Counted from the first letter of the stretch, positions 17,293 to 26,586 are shown. The stretch is 64,000 bases of DNA from Bifidobacterium stellenboschense (GCF_000741785.1 NZ_JGZP01000010.1:80620-144619); one strand, 5' to 3'. The notes: generated by a model from the letters alone, not told the origin. Made by a program: numbers and translations.

Positions 17293-17348
17293 CTCCGCGC
17301 GATTATGGTGCGCAAAACGACGGTTTTGCGCACCATAATCGCGCGGAG
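17293..17348. repeat. Perfect 26-bp stem-loop between two genes
   Basis: The arms 17293..17318 and 17323..17348 are exact complements around a GACG loop. It lies just beyond the stop of the CPBP gene and upstream of the dihydroorotate dehydrogenase-like gene. No T-run follows on either strand, so it is not a standard intrinsic terminator, though it could slow or end transcription. Confidence 0.85.
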
Positions 17349-17368
17349 ACCGGACTCGTTCCGCTCGC

Positions 17369-19588
17369 TCAGCCGAGCATCGCGGAGACGAACGAGGTAA
17401 TGGCGAGCAGCGCATTGATCGCGACAAACACGATGAACGCCCACGACGTCCATCCGAAATACGTGTCCTGCCCGCTGCGGTTGACGCGCAGGAACCCGCC
17501 GATCTGTTTCCGCCCGACGATCAGCACGATGATCGCGCCGACCACACCGCCCAACGCCAACGCAAGCGAGAAGATGCCATACCCCATGTTGCTGAGGAAA
17601 TGGCTGGCGAGACCGTCGATCACGCCGGACAGGATCGCGTTATTGAAGATGTGCAACGCGATCGACCAGACCAGCGAATACTCCATCGCGACATAGCCGA
17701 GCACCAGACCGAACAGGAACGCGAAGAAGCCCTGCACCACATCGTCATGGAACAGGCCGAACGCGATCGCCGACGTGAGGATCGCGAAGTTCTTGCCGAG
17801 CGGCTTCAATTCCTTCATCAGCACGCCGCGGAACATCATCTCCTCGCAGATCGGCCCGATCAGGCCGATATATAGCCACATGCTCACGGTGATGGCGGAT
17901 TCGTTGATGCTGTCCGACGTGGGCGACGCCAGATCCGTGCCGAACATCGAGAACGCGAGTTGGATGAGGACGATCACGCCCTGCACGCCCAATGCGACCA
18001 CGAGGATCGCGAGGCAGGCGAGCGGGGTCATGCGCCGGGCGCCGTACTGGCTGATCGTGCCGATTTGGTTCGTTTCGCCGTAGGTCTCGCGATGCGGGCC
18101 GCCAAGCCAGTATTCGCGGGTGAAGATATCACGGTGGCGCATGAGGATCAGGAATCCGACCGCGGAGAACACGGCGACGAGGCTCATGATGCCGGACCAC
18201 CGGTTGAACGCGCTGTCATAGGATGACGAACTGCCGCCCGGATTCGTCGCGGCGTAGATCGCCCCGAAGACGATGCCGGCGACGATGCTCACACCCATCA
18301 TCACAGCGTCATAGGCGAGCGTCAGTCCCATCGCGCGATTGACGACCTTGCGCCGCCAGGTGCGCCACCATGCGCGCGGGTCGATGGCCGCGAACGTCGG
18401 CACCGCCATGGGCATCGGCTGCGCATAATAGGTCGGCCACATCGGCTGCGGCTGATACTGGGGTTGGAGCTGGGGCTGCGACGGGTAGAGGGGAGCGGCA
18501 CCCGGCGTAGCGACGGACCCCGGGGCTCCGGCGGCTCCCATCGGCGTGCCCATCGGAATCGTCGGCATGCCGGCGGCTGCGGGAGCCGGGGAAACCGGCG
18601 GAGCGGCAGGGACGCCCGCGGCATACTGCGGATACTGCGCGGATTGCGGCGCGTATTGGTATTGGGCGGCCTGCGGCGGATATTGAGTGCCTTGCGATGG
18701 GTACTGGGCAGCAGGCGCCGCTTGCTGGGAATAGGGCACGGACTGGGCTGATTGAGCATACGGAACAGCCTGCGGGACAGACGCGACCTGAGGAGCAGCC
18801 ACGGGCTGCGAAACCACTGCAGGCTGGGGAGCCGGAGTGGCGTATTGCTGATACTGCGCGGACTGCGGCATGGGCTGTTCCGGAGACTGGGGCGGCTGCC
18901 ACACCGGCGGCTGCGGGTAGGACGAAGCCGAGGGAACGGCCTGCGGGTACACCCCACCGACCTGCGGAGTCCCAGCGGCGACCTTCGGGGCCCCGCTCCC
19001 GGCCTGCATGGTTTCAGCCCCGGCCTGCATGGTTCCCGGCGCAACCTGCATGGTTTCGGTACCAACGTGCGGAGTTTCGCCGGCAACGTGTAGGTCTCCC
19101 GTCGCAACCTGTGCGGTCCCCTGCTGAAGACCGGTGCTCCGCGCCATCACCGGGTTTTCGGGAACCGCGGTATTCCGCGGATTCCCCGAGCCGGCAAACG
19201 ATCCGGTGGAAGCTTCTACTCGACCACCCCGTACAGGTCGGCCCGCAGCATCTACACGTTCGGCCCCCAAATCTACAGGTCGCCCCTCGGCCCCTACACG
19301 TCCGTCCGAAAACCCTACAGGTTCATCCCCAGACCACGCAGGTTCACGCCCCGACCGTGCAGGTTCACCCGGAACCTCCACGGCCCTGTCCCCGTTTCTT
19401 GCTGATTCCGGAGGCCGTACCGATTCCGCTGGCGATACCGGCTCCCCCGGCCTCACCGGCTCGCCTGCCTGCGCGGGGCTTCCGTACCGCGACCGCTGCG
19501 TCGCATCCCATTGTTCCCGTTGTTCCTGCTCGGATTGTTGCGTCCGCGGATTCGCATCCCCCTGCGGATGCCCTTCATTCGTATTCAT
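17369..19588 (-). CDS. CPBP-family intramembrane metalloprotease with a long repeat-rich N-terminus
   Basis: The C-terminal half (about residues 400-739) has several membrane helices. It carries the three CPBP motifs: EEMMFRGVL (EExxxR), FGLFHDD (FxxxH) and HIFNNAILSG (HxxxN). The family includes CAAX-type proteases and bacteriocin-immunity proteins. The N-terminal 390 residues are predicted disordered, first in short Pro/Glu repeats of six or seven residues (EPVRPG, EPVSPA; EPARSGR, EPAWSGD). Seven-residue units such as MQVAPGT and MQAGAET come next, then a Pro/Gln/Tyr-rich tract. The substrate is unknown. An N-terminal interaction or localisation arm is inferred. Confidence 0.85.
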   Translation of the reverse strand: MNTNEGHPQGDANPRTQQSEQEQREQWDATQRSRYGSPAQAGEPVRPGEPVSPAESVRPPESARNGDRAVEVPGEPARSGREPAWSGDEPVGFSDGRVGAEGRPVDLGAERVDAAGRPVRGGRVEASTGSFAGSGNPRNTAVPENPVMARSTGLQQGTAQVATGDLHVAGETPHVGTETMQVAPGTMQAGAETMQAGSGAPKVAAGTPQVGGVYPQAVPSASSYPQPPVWQPPQSPEQPMPQSAQYQQYATPAPQPAVVSQPVAAPQVASVPQAVPYAQSAQSVPYSQQAAPAAQYPSQGTQYPPQAAQYQYAPQSAQYPQYAAGVPAAPPVSPAPAAAGMPTIPMGTPMGAAGAPGSVATPGAAPLYPSQPQLQPQYQPQPMWPTYYAQPMPMAVPTFAAIDPRAWWRTWRRKVVNRAMGLTLAYDAVMMGVSIVAGIVFGAIYAATNPGGSSSSYDSAFNRWSGIMSLVAVFSAVGFLILMRHRDIFTREYWLGGPHRETYGETNQIGTISQYGARRMTPLACLAILVVALGVQGVIVLIQLAFSMFGTDLASPTSDSINESAITVSMWLYIGLIGPICEEMMFRGVLMKELKPLGKNFAILTSAIAFGLFHDDVVQGFFAFLFGLVLGYVAMEYSLVWSIALHIFNNAILSGVIDGLASHFLSNMGYGIFSLALALGGVVGAIIVLIVGRKQIGGFLRVNRSGQDTYFGWTSWAFIVFVAINALLAITSFVSAMLG
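18960..19125 (-). repeat. 21-bp minisatellite in the CPBP gene (distal array)
   Basis: At least six units of 21 bp read on the plus strand as CCTGCATGGTTTCAGCCCCGG and variants. Each encodes seven residues of the MQAGAET type. Divergence between units rises toward the ends. Confidence 0.8.
19230..19376 (-). repeat. 21-bp minisatellite in the CPBP gene (proximal array)
   Basis: Seven diverged 21-bp units read CTACAGGTCGGCCC and related sequence on the plus strand, giving heptapeptides of the RPVDLGA type. It is a separate array from 18960..19125 but has the same period. Confidence 0.75.
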
Positions 19589-19816
19589 GGTGCCAACCTA
19601 TGCCCCGTTCCTGAACGTAACATGACCGTTCATTGAACAACATGGCCAAGCATCGTGAGCCGACCACCATGGCGCATCGCGGATTCCGCGAGCACACGCG
19701 CGGATAGCCGCCCCCAACCCGATCACCAACACCTCGATTCGATATATTCGATACAGTGGGACACATGAATGAACTTGGGGAAGGCACCGACGGCATCAGA
19801 GAGAACGGGAGCATGA

Positions 19817-19859
19817 CCACCCCCAGTCGGCTCCGCCGACAGCCCCCGCCAGCGGGGGC
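19817..19859 (-). repeat. Two-hairpin palindromic repeat, copy 7
   Basis: Inverted orientation: tail ACCACCCCCA, hairpin B GTCGGC-TCC-GCCGAC, hairpin A GCCCCCGC-CA-GCGGGGGC. It lies just upstream of, or within the 5' end of, the PH-domain gene, depending on which start is used. Confidence 0.9.
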
Positions 19860-19887
19860 GGAACGGGGAGTATGGACGGCTGCAGGC

Positions 19888-20580
19888 ATGACGCGCAACG
19901 ACCACGAGCGAAACAACGACAACACCACCGGCCGCACCACCAACACCAGCGTCGTCAACACCAGCCACACCACCGCCAACACCACCGGCCACATCACCAA
20001 CATCGGCCACACCAGTAATACCAGCCACACCACCAACACCGGCCACACCGGTCACACCAACAGCCCTACCGGCGACACGGGAAACGGCAGCGCCACCGAT
20101 GCCGCGTGGCGTGCGCTGCCGGAGCGGGTGCGCACGGTGTGGCTCATCAACGAGGCGATCCAGTGCGCGGTCTGGTTGGCGGCATGCGGCGGATTCGTCA
20201 CGGTCTGCGTACTCAACGGCTGGTGGGGGTTCTGGACGCAGCTGGTCGCCGCGCTCGCCGCGATCTACGCGGTCGGCGACCTCGCGACCCAGCCGTTGCA
20301 GACGAAATACCGGTACGCGTTCACGCGTTTCCGCATCGGCGAGCGCGACCTCGCCACGCGCACGGGCTGGCTGTGGCGCAGATCCACGACCACCCCGTAC
20401 AACCGCGTGCAGCATGTGGATACGAGGCAGAATCCGGTGCAGCGCCGGTTCGGATTGACCACAGTGGTCGTGCATACGGCGGCCGACACGACCGAAATCG
20501 CCGCGTTGGACACCGCGGAGGCCGAGCGCATGGTCGCGACGATCGCGGCCCGCGTGGCCGACGCACGGGAGGACCTGTGA
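19888..20580 (+). CDS. Membrane protein with bacterial PH domain (YdbS-like)
   Basis: This small membrane protein has two hydrophobic helices (about CAVWLAACGGFVTVCVL and LVAALAAIYAVGD) followed by a bPH2 domain containing TGWLWRRSTTTPYNRVQHVD. Its first 60 residues are an unusual Thr/Asn/Gly/His tract (NTSHTTANTTGH and similar) from short DNA repeats. The start is uncertain. The ATG at 19888 gives MTRNDHERNN. Upstream in-frame ATGs at 19756, 19765 and 19813 would include a palindromic repeat in the coding sequence, and the last has GGGAG directly before it. The stop overlaps the next gene's ATG (TGATG). Function of this family is not established. Confidence 0.8.
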   Translation: MTRNDHERNNDNTTGRTTNTSVVNTSHTTANTTGHITNIGHTSNTSHTTNTGHTGHTNSPTGDTGNGSATDAAWRALPERVRTVWLINEAIQCAVWLAACGGFVTVCVLNGWWGFWTQLVAALAAIYAVGDLATQPLQTKYRYAFTRFRIGERDLATRTGWLWRRSTTTPYNRVQHVDTRQNPVQRRFGLTTVVVHTAADTTEIAALDTAEAERMVATIAARVADAREDL

Positions 20581-22283
20581 TGCGGCCCGTGACGTGGCCC
20601 GCGATGTGGCGTCGTCTCCACCCGGCGGCGCTAATCGTGCGCGTGGCGTCGAACGCGAAGGGCACGGTCTCGCTGCTGCTCTCGTTCATCGTGATCATCC
20701 GCGTTTCGCTGATGCGCCATGAATGGTGGCTGTGGCTGGCGGCCGCGGCAATCGTCGTCTACGTGGCGGTCGGCCCGGTCTGCGCGTGGATGTCGACCAG
20801 ATACCGGTTGTCCGCCACGATGCTCGAATACCGTTCCGGCGTGCTGTTCCGCAAACGCCGCGCCATCGCCTACGGCTCGATCCATGCGATCAACAGCGCG
20901 AGCCCGTGGTATCTGCGTCCGTTCGGCGTGATCCATCTGACGGTCTCCCCGGTCGGCGACGGCGCCGACATCGATCTGAGCGCGGTTCCTTCGGCGTTGC
21001 AAAGCGAGTTGGAACGCCGTCGCGCCGAAGCGGCCGGCGCGGCACGATCCGGCACCTCGACACCGCAGGCCGCCGCCGATGCCCCGTCCGGAGTCGCCAC
21101 GGATGGGGTCGCCATAACCGCCGCCGATGCTCCAACCGGCACCGCCACCGACCCCACCGCCCCGCGCGCCGGCATCGTCACCTCCTGCCCCTCCCCCATC
21201 CCCATATTCCGTGCGTCGACGCGTGACATCCTCCTGTTCGCCGTCACCGATCCGCGCATGGTCGCGGCCGCGTTCGTCGTCTACGGATTCGTTCAGAACC
21301 TGCAGGACGTGCTGCCCCATGGCCTCACGCATGCCGCGGAACGATCGATCGGCGACTACGCGGCCCACGGCGTGCCGTCGATCGTACTGCTGGCGATGGC
21401 GTGCGTCATTCTGCTGATGCTCGTCAGCATCGCGATCTCCCTGCTACATTTCCACGGGTTCGAGGTGTGGCGGCGCGGGGACGACCTGATCGTCGAACGC
21501 GGCTTGTTCACGCGCCGTGCGACGACGATTCCGACGGGTCGAGTGCAGACGATCGTCGTATCGCAGTCGTTGCCGCGCCGCGTGTTCGGGCTGTGCTCGA
21601 CACGGCTCGGCCTATCCGCGGCGGCGAGCGGCGACGACGTCGCATCAGCCGCGGTCGTGTTGCCGGTCATCGGCGCACGCCGCGTGGCCGCGACGTTGCG
21701 GGCGATGCTGCCCGAATGGGGCATTCCGGACATGTTCGCCGCGACGGCACCGACCCACCGCACAGGCCGCGGCCTTACACGGTATTACGTGATGATGCCG
21801 CTCGCCGCGACGGCAGCCGCCACACTCCTTGTAGGCGTGGGCGGCCCGGCGACCCGCTCGTGGCCATGGTGGGTGATGGCCGCGCCGCTTGCGGCGGGAT
21901 TGTGGTGGACGACCTGCCGATGGTTGCAGGCACGGGCCGAAGGGTACGCGATGCTGCCGGATGGCCCGGAGCCGCCGGCATGGGATCGCCCGAGCCGTTC
22001 GCCGGATACCGCCGTACCGGATGATCCCATCGCCGAGGTCTTGGCTCCCCTGCCGCACCGGATTCTGGTGACCGGAGCGACGCGGTGGGGGTTGTTCGCG
22101 ATGATGACGCGACGGGCGCGCGTGCAGTCGGTGACGCGCACGACCACGCCGTGGCGCGACGCACGCGGCGTGGAGGGGCTGCGCATGCGCCTGTTCGTGA
22201 TGAACGGCATGTCCGAAATCCGGTTCCGTTTCCTGCGGCGTGCTGACGCGGACGCGCTCGAAGCGTGGTTCACGGGGCGGTGA
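20580..22283 (+). CDS. Membrane protein with multiple bacterial PH domains (YdbT-like)
   Basis: This 567-residue partner of the preceding gene starts in its stop codon. Several membrane helices alternate with bPH2 domains: TRYRLSATMLEYRSGVLFRK, then FEVWRRGDDLIVERGLFTRR with TIPTGRVQTIVVSQSLPRR, then a third near the C-terminus with RARVQSVTRTTTP. Residues about 160-205 form an Ala/Thr-rich linker. In Bacillus a similar pair (YdbS/YdbT) is linked to envelope function. That role here is only inferred. Confidence 0.85.
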   Translation: MRPVTWPAMWRRLHPAALIVRVASNAKGTVSLLLSFIVIIRVSLMRHEWWLWLAAAAIVVYVAVGPVCAWMSTRYRLSATMLEYRSGVLFRKRRAIAYGSIHAINSASPWYLRPFGVIHLTVSPVGDGADIDLSAVPSALQSELERRRAEAAGAARSGTSTPQAAADAPSGVATDGVAITAADAPTGTATDPTAPRAGIVTSCPSPIPIFRASTRDILLFAVTDPRMVAAAFVVYGFVQNLQDVLPHGLTHAAERSIGDYAAHGVPSIVLLAMACVILLMLVSIAISLLHFHGFEVWRRGDDLIVERGLFTRRATTIPTGRVQTIVVSQSLPRRVFGLCSTRLGLSAAASGDDVASAAVVLPVIGARRVAATLRAMLPEWGIPDMFAATAPTHRTGRGLTRYYVMMPLAATAAATLLVGVGGPATRSWPWWVMAAPLAAGLWWTTCRWLQARAEGYAMLPDGPEPPAWDRPSRSPDTAVPDDPIAEVLAPLPHRILVTGATRWGLFAMMTRRARVQSVTRTTTPWRDARGVEGLRMRLFVMNGMSEIRFRFLRRADADALEAWFTGR

Positions 22284-22315
22284 GGCGCCGTGGTGATTCT
22301 TATGGCAGGTTATTC

Positions 22316-22497
22316 GGTTACAAGGGGTACATATCGGCAGCGGCAATCGTCCATTGGCGTTACGAGGGGTACCGAGACTCGTATATGAGACCGCTATGTG
22401 GCCGTTGTGCGGCGTTCATAGCGGGGGTATCGCCCGTCGGATACCCCTCGCAAGCCAGTTACACCGTCTGTCCGTCCCTGAAGTACCCCTTGTAACC
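22316..22497. repeat. 182-bp element with 15-bp perfect terminal inverted repeats
   Basis: The ends GGTTACAAGGGGTAC (22316..22330) and its complement (22483..22497) are perfect. Inside are two more related motifs, GTTACGAGGGGTACC near 22359 and, inverted, GGATACCCCTCGC near 22439. No protein gene fits. The form suits a miniature mobile element or a folded RNA. It lies in the gap between convergent genes. Confidence 0.6.
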
Positions 22498-22528
22498 AAG
22501 AAACAGCCGCCCCGCTGCGGCGATACGC

Positions 22529-22566
22529 GAAGTGGCCTCCTTCCCGGATGGGAAGGAGGCCACTTC
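22529..22566. terminator. Bidirectional 17-bp stem hairpin between convergent genes
   Basis: The perfect stem is GAAGTGGCCTCCTTCCC around a GGAT loop, located between the PH-domain operon (plus) and the surface-protein gene (minus). No T-run is seen, so termination efficiency is uncertain. Confidence 0.6.
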
Positions 22567-22654
22567 AGGGGGGGCTGACCGGCACTGATTCGTCGGCGGC
22601 AACTACCGCCGCCCGGTTTCACGCGTTCGGTTCAGCCCTGTGGACCGGATCGCG

Positions 22655-25600
22655 TCACTGCTTCTTGCGCTTGGTGAGGACGAAGAGCGCGACGGCGGCG
22701 ACGACCAGCAGCACGACGACGACCGCGATGATCGCGACGCTGGAACCGGTGGTGGTCAGCGTGTTGTTCGTCTTCTGGCTCGGGGTTTGCACCAGCTTGT
22801 CGCCGGAGGTGACGGTCACGGTGGCGGTCACTTCGTAGTCGGTGCCGTTCACGGTGGCGATGCCCTTCACGGAGAAGGTGCCGGCCTTCGCGTACTTGGC
22901 GGCGGGCACGTCGTCCCACTTCACGGCCGCGTCGGTCGTGGAGCCGTCGGACCAGTGGGCCTTGACGGTCTTCGGCAGGGCGGGCGCCTTGCCGGCGGTG
23001 GTCGTGACCTTCACGTCGCGGTCGACGGACTTCACGGTGGCAGCCGTCACGGTGACGGTCGCCTTGATCGTGTAGTTCTTGCCGTCCACGGTGAACGGGT
23101 TGCTTTCGATCTCGAACGAACCGGCCTTGTCGAGCTTGTCGGCGGCGATGGCCGGCCACGTGACGGCGATGGTCTCGGTCTCGCCGTTGGACCACTCGGC
23201 GGTGGTGTGATCCGGCAGGGTCGGCTGCACGCCGACCGTGGCGCCGACGGTCACGGGCGTGGTGTCGACGGACTTCACGGTGGCCGGGTTGACGTTGACC
23301 TTAACCGTCACGTCGAGTCCGGCGGCCTTGCCCTTGACCTCGAAGGAACCGCCCTTACGCTTCGAGTAGTCGTCCTTCGTGTAGGACTTGGTGTCCCACG
23401 TGATGTCGGCGTTTTCCGTGGCATCGTCCGAGTAGGTGACCTTGACGCTCGTCGGCAGATTTTCGAACGGGTCGGTGCCGGAGTCGACGGTCACGTCGCC
23501 AAGCTTGGCGGCGGATTCGGCCTTGGCGGTGACCTTGACCGTGACCTTCACGTCGGCGGTCTCGCCGGTCGTGGCGTCGGTCGCCTTGCCCTTCACGGTG
23601 AACTCGCCGCGCTTCGCGTAGTCGTCCTTCTTGATCTTGTCCCACGTGATCGGCGTATCGACACCGGTTTCGCCGTTGCTCCAGTCGGTCTTGACGGTCT
23701 TCGGCAGGTTCGGGGTCGGGTCGACCTTCGCCTCAGTGGGCACGGTGGGGATGTCGGCGACCTTCGTGATGGTGGCCGGGTTGACCTTAACTTTGACGGT
23801 GACGGACAGCGTGGTCGTGGCGTCCGCGGCGAGGGCAACGGCGGCAGCGGCCTTCACCTTCGCGGTCTTCGCCTTGGCGGTGGTTTCGACATCCGGGTCG
23901 ACGGTGCCGTTCACGGTGAACGTCTTGCCGGCGCGGGCCTTCCAGTCGGCTTCGTTGTAGGACGTGATCCACGTAATCGGGCTCGTGGTCGTGTCGCCGT
24001 TGGACCAGGTGACGGTCGCGCTCTTCGGCAGCTTGGCGGTCGGATCGGTGCCGGAGTCGACGGTGATCGTGGTGGTGCCATCGGTCGGCGTGGCCTGCTG
24101 CGCGGTGGCCGGGTTGACCTTGTAGGTGGCGGTCACCTTGTAGTCCCTGCCCGCGATGGAGACCTTGCCGTTGACGGCGAACGTGCCACCCTTACGGTTC
24201 GTGTAGTCGGCCTTGTTCGGCTCGTTCCACGTCACCGATTCCTGCGTCGTGGTGCCGTTCGACCACGTGACGGTGGCCTTCACGTTCGAGAAATCGGGCT
24301 TGTCACCGGACTCGACGGTCACGGCCGGAGTATCGGCGGACGGACCGGTGACGGAGTCGACGGTGGCGGCGACCACGGTCACGTTGACGGTGAACTCGTA
24401 GGCCTTGCCGTCAACGGTCACGGAACCCTTGACCGGCACGGTGTCGTCTGCGGTCTTGAACTGGTCGGCGGTGGTCTCCTCCCACGTGATGTCCTTGGTC
24501 TCGGTGTCGCCGTTGGTGTACGTGACGGTCGCCGTGATGCCGCTCAGGTCAGGCGTCTGGTTGACGACGGTCTGCGCGGTGGTGGCGGACGGTTCGACGG
24601 ACTTCACGGTAGCAGGGTTGACGGTCACCTTGAAGGAGACGCCATCGGCGTATCCGTCGACGGTGCCCTTCACGGTGAACTCGCCGCCGGCGTGCTTGCC
24701 GTACTGGTCCTTCGTGAGCTTCGTCCACGTGACGTTCGCGGTGCCGGCTTCGCCGTCGTTGTACGTGACGGCGACGGTATCCGGGTACGTGGGTTCGGTG
24801 CCGGATTCGACGGTCTGGTCGTCCGGCGCGGTGACGGACTTGATGGTGCGTGCGGTGACGATCACCTTCACGGTGACGGTGAAGGTCTTGTCACCCACGG
24901 TGACCGTGCCGTTCACGTCGAAGCCGTTGGCGTTCTCGGTGGCGTACTGGTCCGGAGTGGGGGTGTTCCACGTGACGTCGGCCTGCTGCGTGGTGCCGTC
25001 GGAGTAGGTGACGGTCGCCTTGACCTTGCTCAGATCGGGCGCGTGCGTGGCAATCGTGGAGACGGAGGCCTGCGCGGCGACGGCACCGGTCGGCACGGCG
25101 GCGGTCACGTTCACCGTGACCTTGGCCTTCTTGGAGGTGCCATCAACAGTGCCGTTCACGGTGAAGCTGGTGTTCGCCGTGGCGTAGTCGCTCTTATTGA
25201 TGGAATCCCACTTGACATCAACCGGCTTGGAGGAACCGTCACTGTAATGGGCGGTCACCTGCTCGGGCAACTGATCGGTCGGGTCCACACCGGCCGACGT
25301 GGAGACGGCGGTGGCGTCATCGAGCGAGGTGATGGTGATCGCGTCCCACCTCGCATACAGGGTGATGTTGCCGGTGACGGCGGAGCTGAAGTCGTACTTG
25401 GTGGTGAGGTTCGCGTCAGAGTACCAGCCACCGAACGTGGAACCGGACTTGGTCGGCGCGGCCGGTGCGGTCGCGGTCTCGCCGGATTCCACGGTCTGCG
25501 AATCAACCGCAGAGCCACCCTTCGAGTCGAACTTCACCGTGTACGTGGCCTTCGGCTCATACTGCTTCATCGCGTCCTCGACGGACTGGGTTTTGCCCTG

Positions 25601-26359
25601 CTTAGAGTAGTTGTTGCCGATTTCGAGAACGGTGATGGTATAGCCGTCCTTTACAGCGACACCCACACCGGCAATGTCCGCCAACGGGCTGACCTCGGTG
25701 AGGTAGTGGCCATATCCCTGACGATTATTCTGCAAATCCGATGCGGAAGCGTTCGGATGTTCAATCTCATAGTTGAGCTCGCTATACCAGGAATCCACTG
25801 CATCACCGGACAGACCACCCACGCTGGTCCATGACAATGCCAAAGCCTCCGGACCATCGAAATATGTTCCGGACTGGTATTTCGGGGAATGGGCTAGGTT
25901 GAAATCACGCCCCGGAACGTACACATACCAAGAAGGCTTGCCGTTCAGCATATTCGCATGTCCGTCAAGATTACCCTTCTGTACCAACTCATTGGCGCGG
26001 GTCTGCGCCCACTTCATCAGATCCCAGTTGACGGCCAAAGCACCGACGGCACTGCCGTCAGCAGTGTAGCTGGCAACATTGGATGTGTTGTAGACGTTGG
26101 TATTGTGGTCGGCGTTCTTCGCGGCCGCAATCTGCGCGTTGGTCAGCGCACGGCGATCCGTGCGGGCACGCAGGGCGTTGAGCTCCTGCATGTACTTGAG
26201 CGCCTGATAGACATTCGCATCCGCGGCGGCATCGGCGCCAACCGTGCCGGATGCGTCGGCCGCATGTGCCGACGGCAAGGGCAGCACGCAGAACAGCATG
26301 GCGATACTCGCCAATACCGCGACCGCCCCCGACAGTCGTTGTGTGATGTTCTTTGACAT
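22655..26359 (-). CDS. Large secreted surface protein: CAP domain, InlB-type repeat, ten Ig-like domains, membrane tail
   Basis: The protein has 1234 residues from MSKNITQRLSG, preceded by GGAGAAGG. The signal peptide ends in PSAHA-AD. A CAP/SCP-like domain follows (about residues 40-260, with HANMLNG and GYGHYLTEVSPLADIAGVGV). One Listeria-Bacteroides repeat comes next (TYTVKFDSKGGSAVDS to LYARW). Ten tandem bacterial Ig-like domains of about 80 residues then follow, each with a YSDG/WSNG turn and an ITW or VTW strand. The sixth has an Ala/Lys-rich insertion. The end is LTTTG, a hydrophobic helix and KRKKQ, close to a sortase signal although the Pro of LPXTG is Thr. It is likely an adhesin or wall-remodelling protein. 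Ligand unknown. Confidence 0.88.
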   Translation of the reverse strand: MSKNITQRLSGAVAVLASIAMLFCVLPLPSAHAADASGTVGADAAADANVYQALKYMQELNALRARTDRRALTNAQIAAAKNADHNTNVYNTSNVASYTADGSAVGALAVNWDLMKWAQTRANELVQKGNLDGHANMLNGKPSWYVYVPGRDFNLAHSPKYQSGTYFDGPEALALSWTSVGGLSGDAVDSWYSELNYEIEHPNASASDLQNNRQGYGHYLTEVSPLADIAGVGVAVKDGYTITVLEIGNNYSKQGKTQSVEDAMKQYEPKATYTVKFDSKGGSAVDSQTVESGETATAPAAPTKSGSTFGGWYSDANLTTKYDFSSAVTGNITLYARWDAITITSLDDATAVSTSAGVDPTDQLPEQVTAHYSDGSSKPVDVKWDSINKSDYATANTSFTVNGTVDGTSKKAKVTVNVTAAVPTGAVAAQASVSTIATHAPDLSKVKATVTYSDGTTQQADVTWNTPTPDQYATENANGFDVNGTVTVGDKTFTVTVKVIVTARTIKSVTAPDDQTVESGTEPTYPDTVAVTYNDGEAGTANVTWTKLTKDQYGKHAGGEFTVKGTVDGYADGVSFKVTVNPATVKSVEPSATTAQTVVNQTPDLSGITATVTYTNGDTETKDITWEETTADQFKTADDTVPVKGSVTVDGKAYEFTVNVTVVAATVDSVTGPSADTPAVTVESGDKPDFSNVKATVTWSNGTTTQESVTWNEPNKADYTNRKGGTFAVNGKVSIAGRDYKVTATYKVNPATAQQATPTDGTTTITVDSGTDPTAKLPKSATVTWSNGDTTTSPITWITSYNEADWKARAGKTFTVNGTVDPDVETTAKAKTAKVKAAAAVALAADATTTLSVTVKVKVNPATITKVADIPTVPTEAKVDPTPNLPKTVKTDWSNGETGVDTPITWDKIKKDDYAKRGEFTVKGKATDATTGETADVKVTVKVTAKAESAAKLGDVTVDSGTDPFENLPTSVKVTYSDDATENADITWDTKSYTKDDYSKRKGGSFEVKGKAAGLDVTVKVNVNPATVKSVDTTPVTVGATVGVQPTLPDHTTAEWSNGETETIAVTWPAIAADKLDKAGSFEIESNPFTVDGKNYTIKATVTVTAATVKSVDRDVKVTTTAGKAPALPKTVKAHWSDGSTTDAAVKWDDVPAAKYAKAGTFSVKGIATVNGTDYEVTATVTVTSGDKLVQTPSQKTNNTLTTTGSSVAIIAVVVVLLVVAAVALFVLTKRKKQ

Positions 26360-26373
26360 CTTCCTTCTCCATA

Positions 26374-26388
26374 CTTCACGATCGTGAA
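26374..26388. promoter_or_regulatory. 14-bp palindrome before the surface-protein gene
   Basis: TTCACGATCGTGAA is a perfect palindrome within 30 bp upstream of the start codon. The position suits a repressor operator or a translation-blocking hairpin. The placement may be off by one base. Confidence 0.4.
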
Positions 26389-26586
26389 CACCCCGGAACG
26401 CCCACGGCGGCGAAGCCGACAAGCGACGGCAAGGGCATCCTTGCATACGCGGTCAAGTATAGAGCGATGTCTTGATAGGCGGAACAAAAGGTCCGCAAGA
26501 GGAAAGCGAAAAGCTCGCCCCCGCTGACTCCCGCCGGCGGAGGGCTGTCACCCACGCGACGGTAAGAAAGAAGCCGGCCAAAACTC

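Noticed and set aside
22640..25834. Plus-strand open frame of over 1000 codons
   Set aside because: It is antisense to the Ig-like surface protein. Its apparent repeats mirror the Ig-domain repeats on the true strand.
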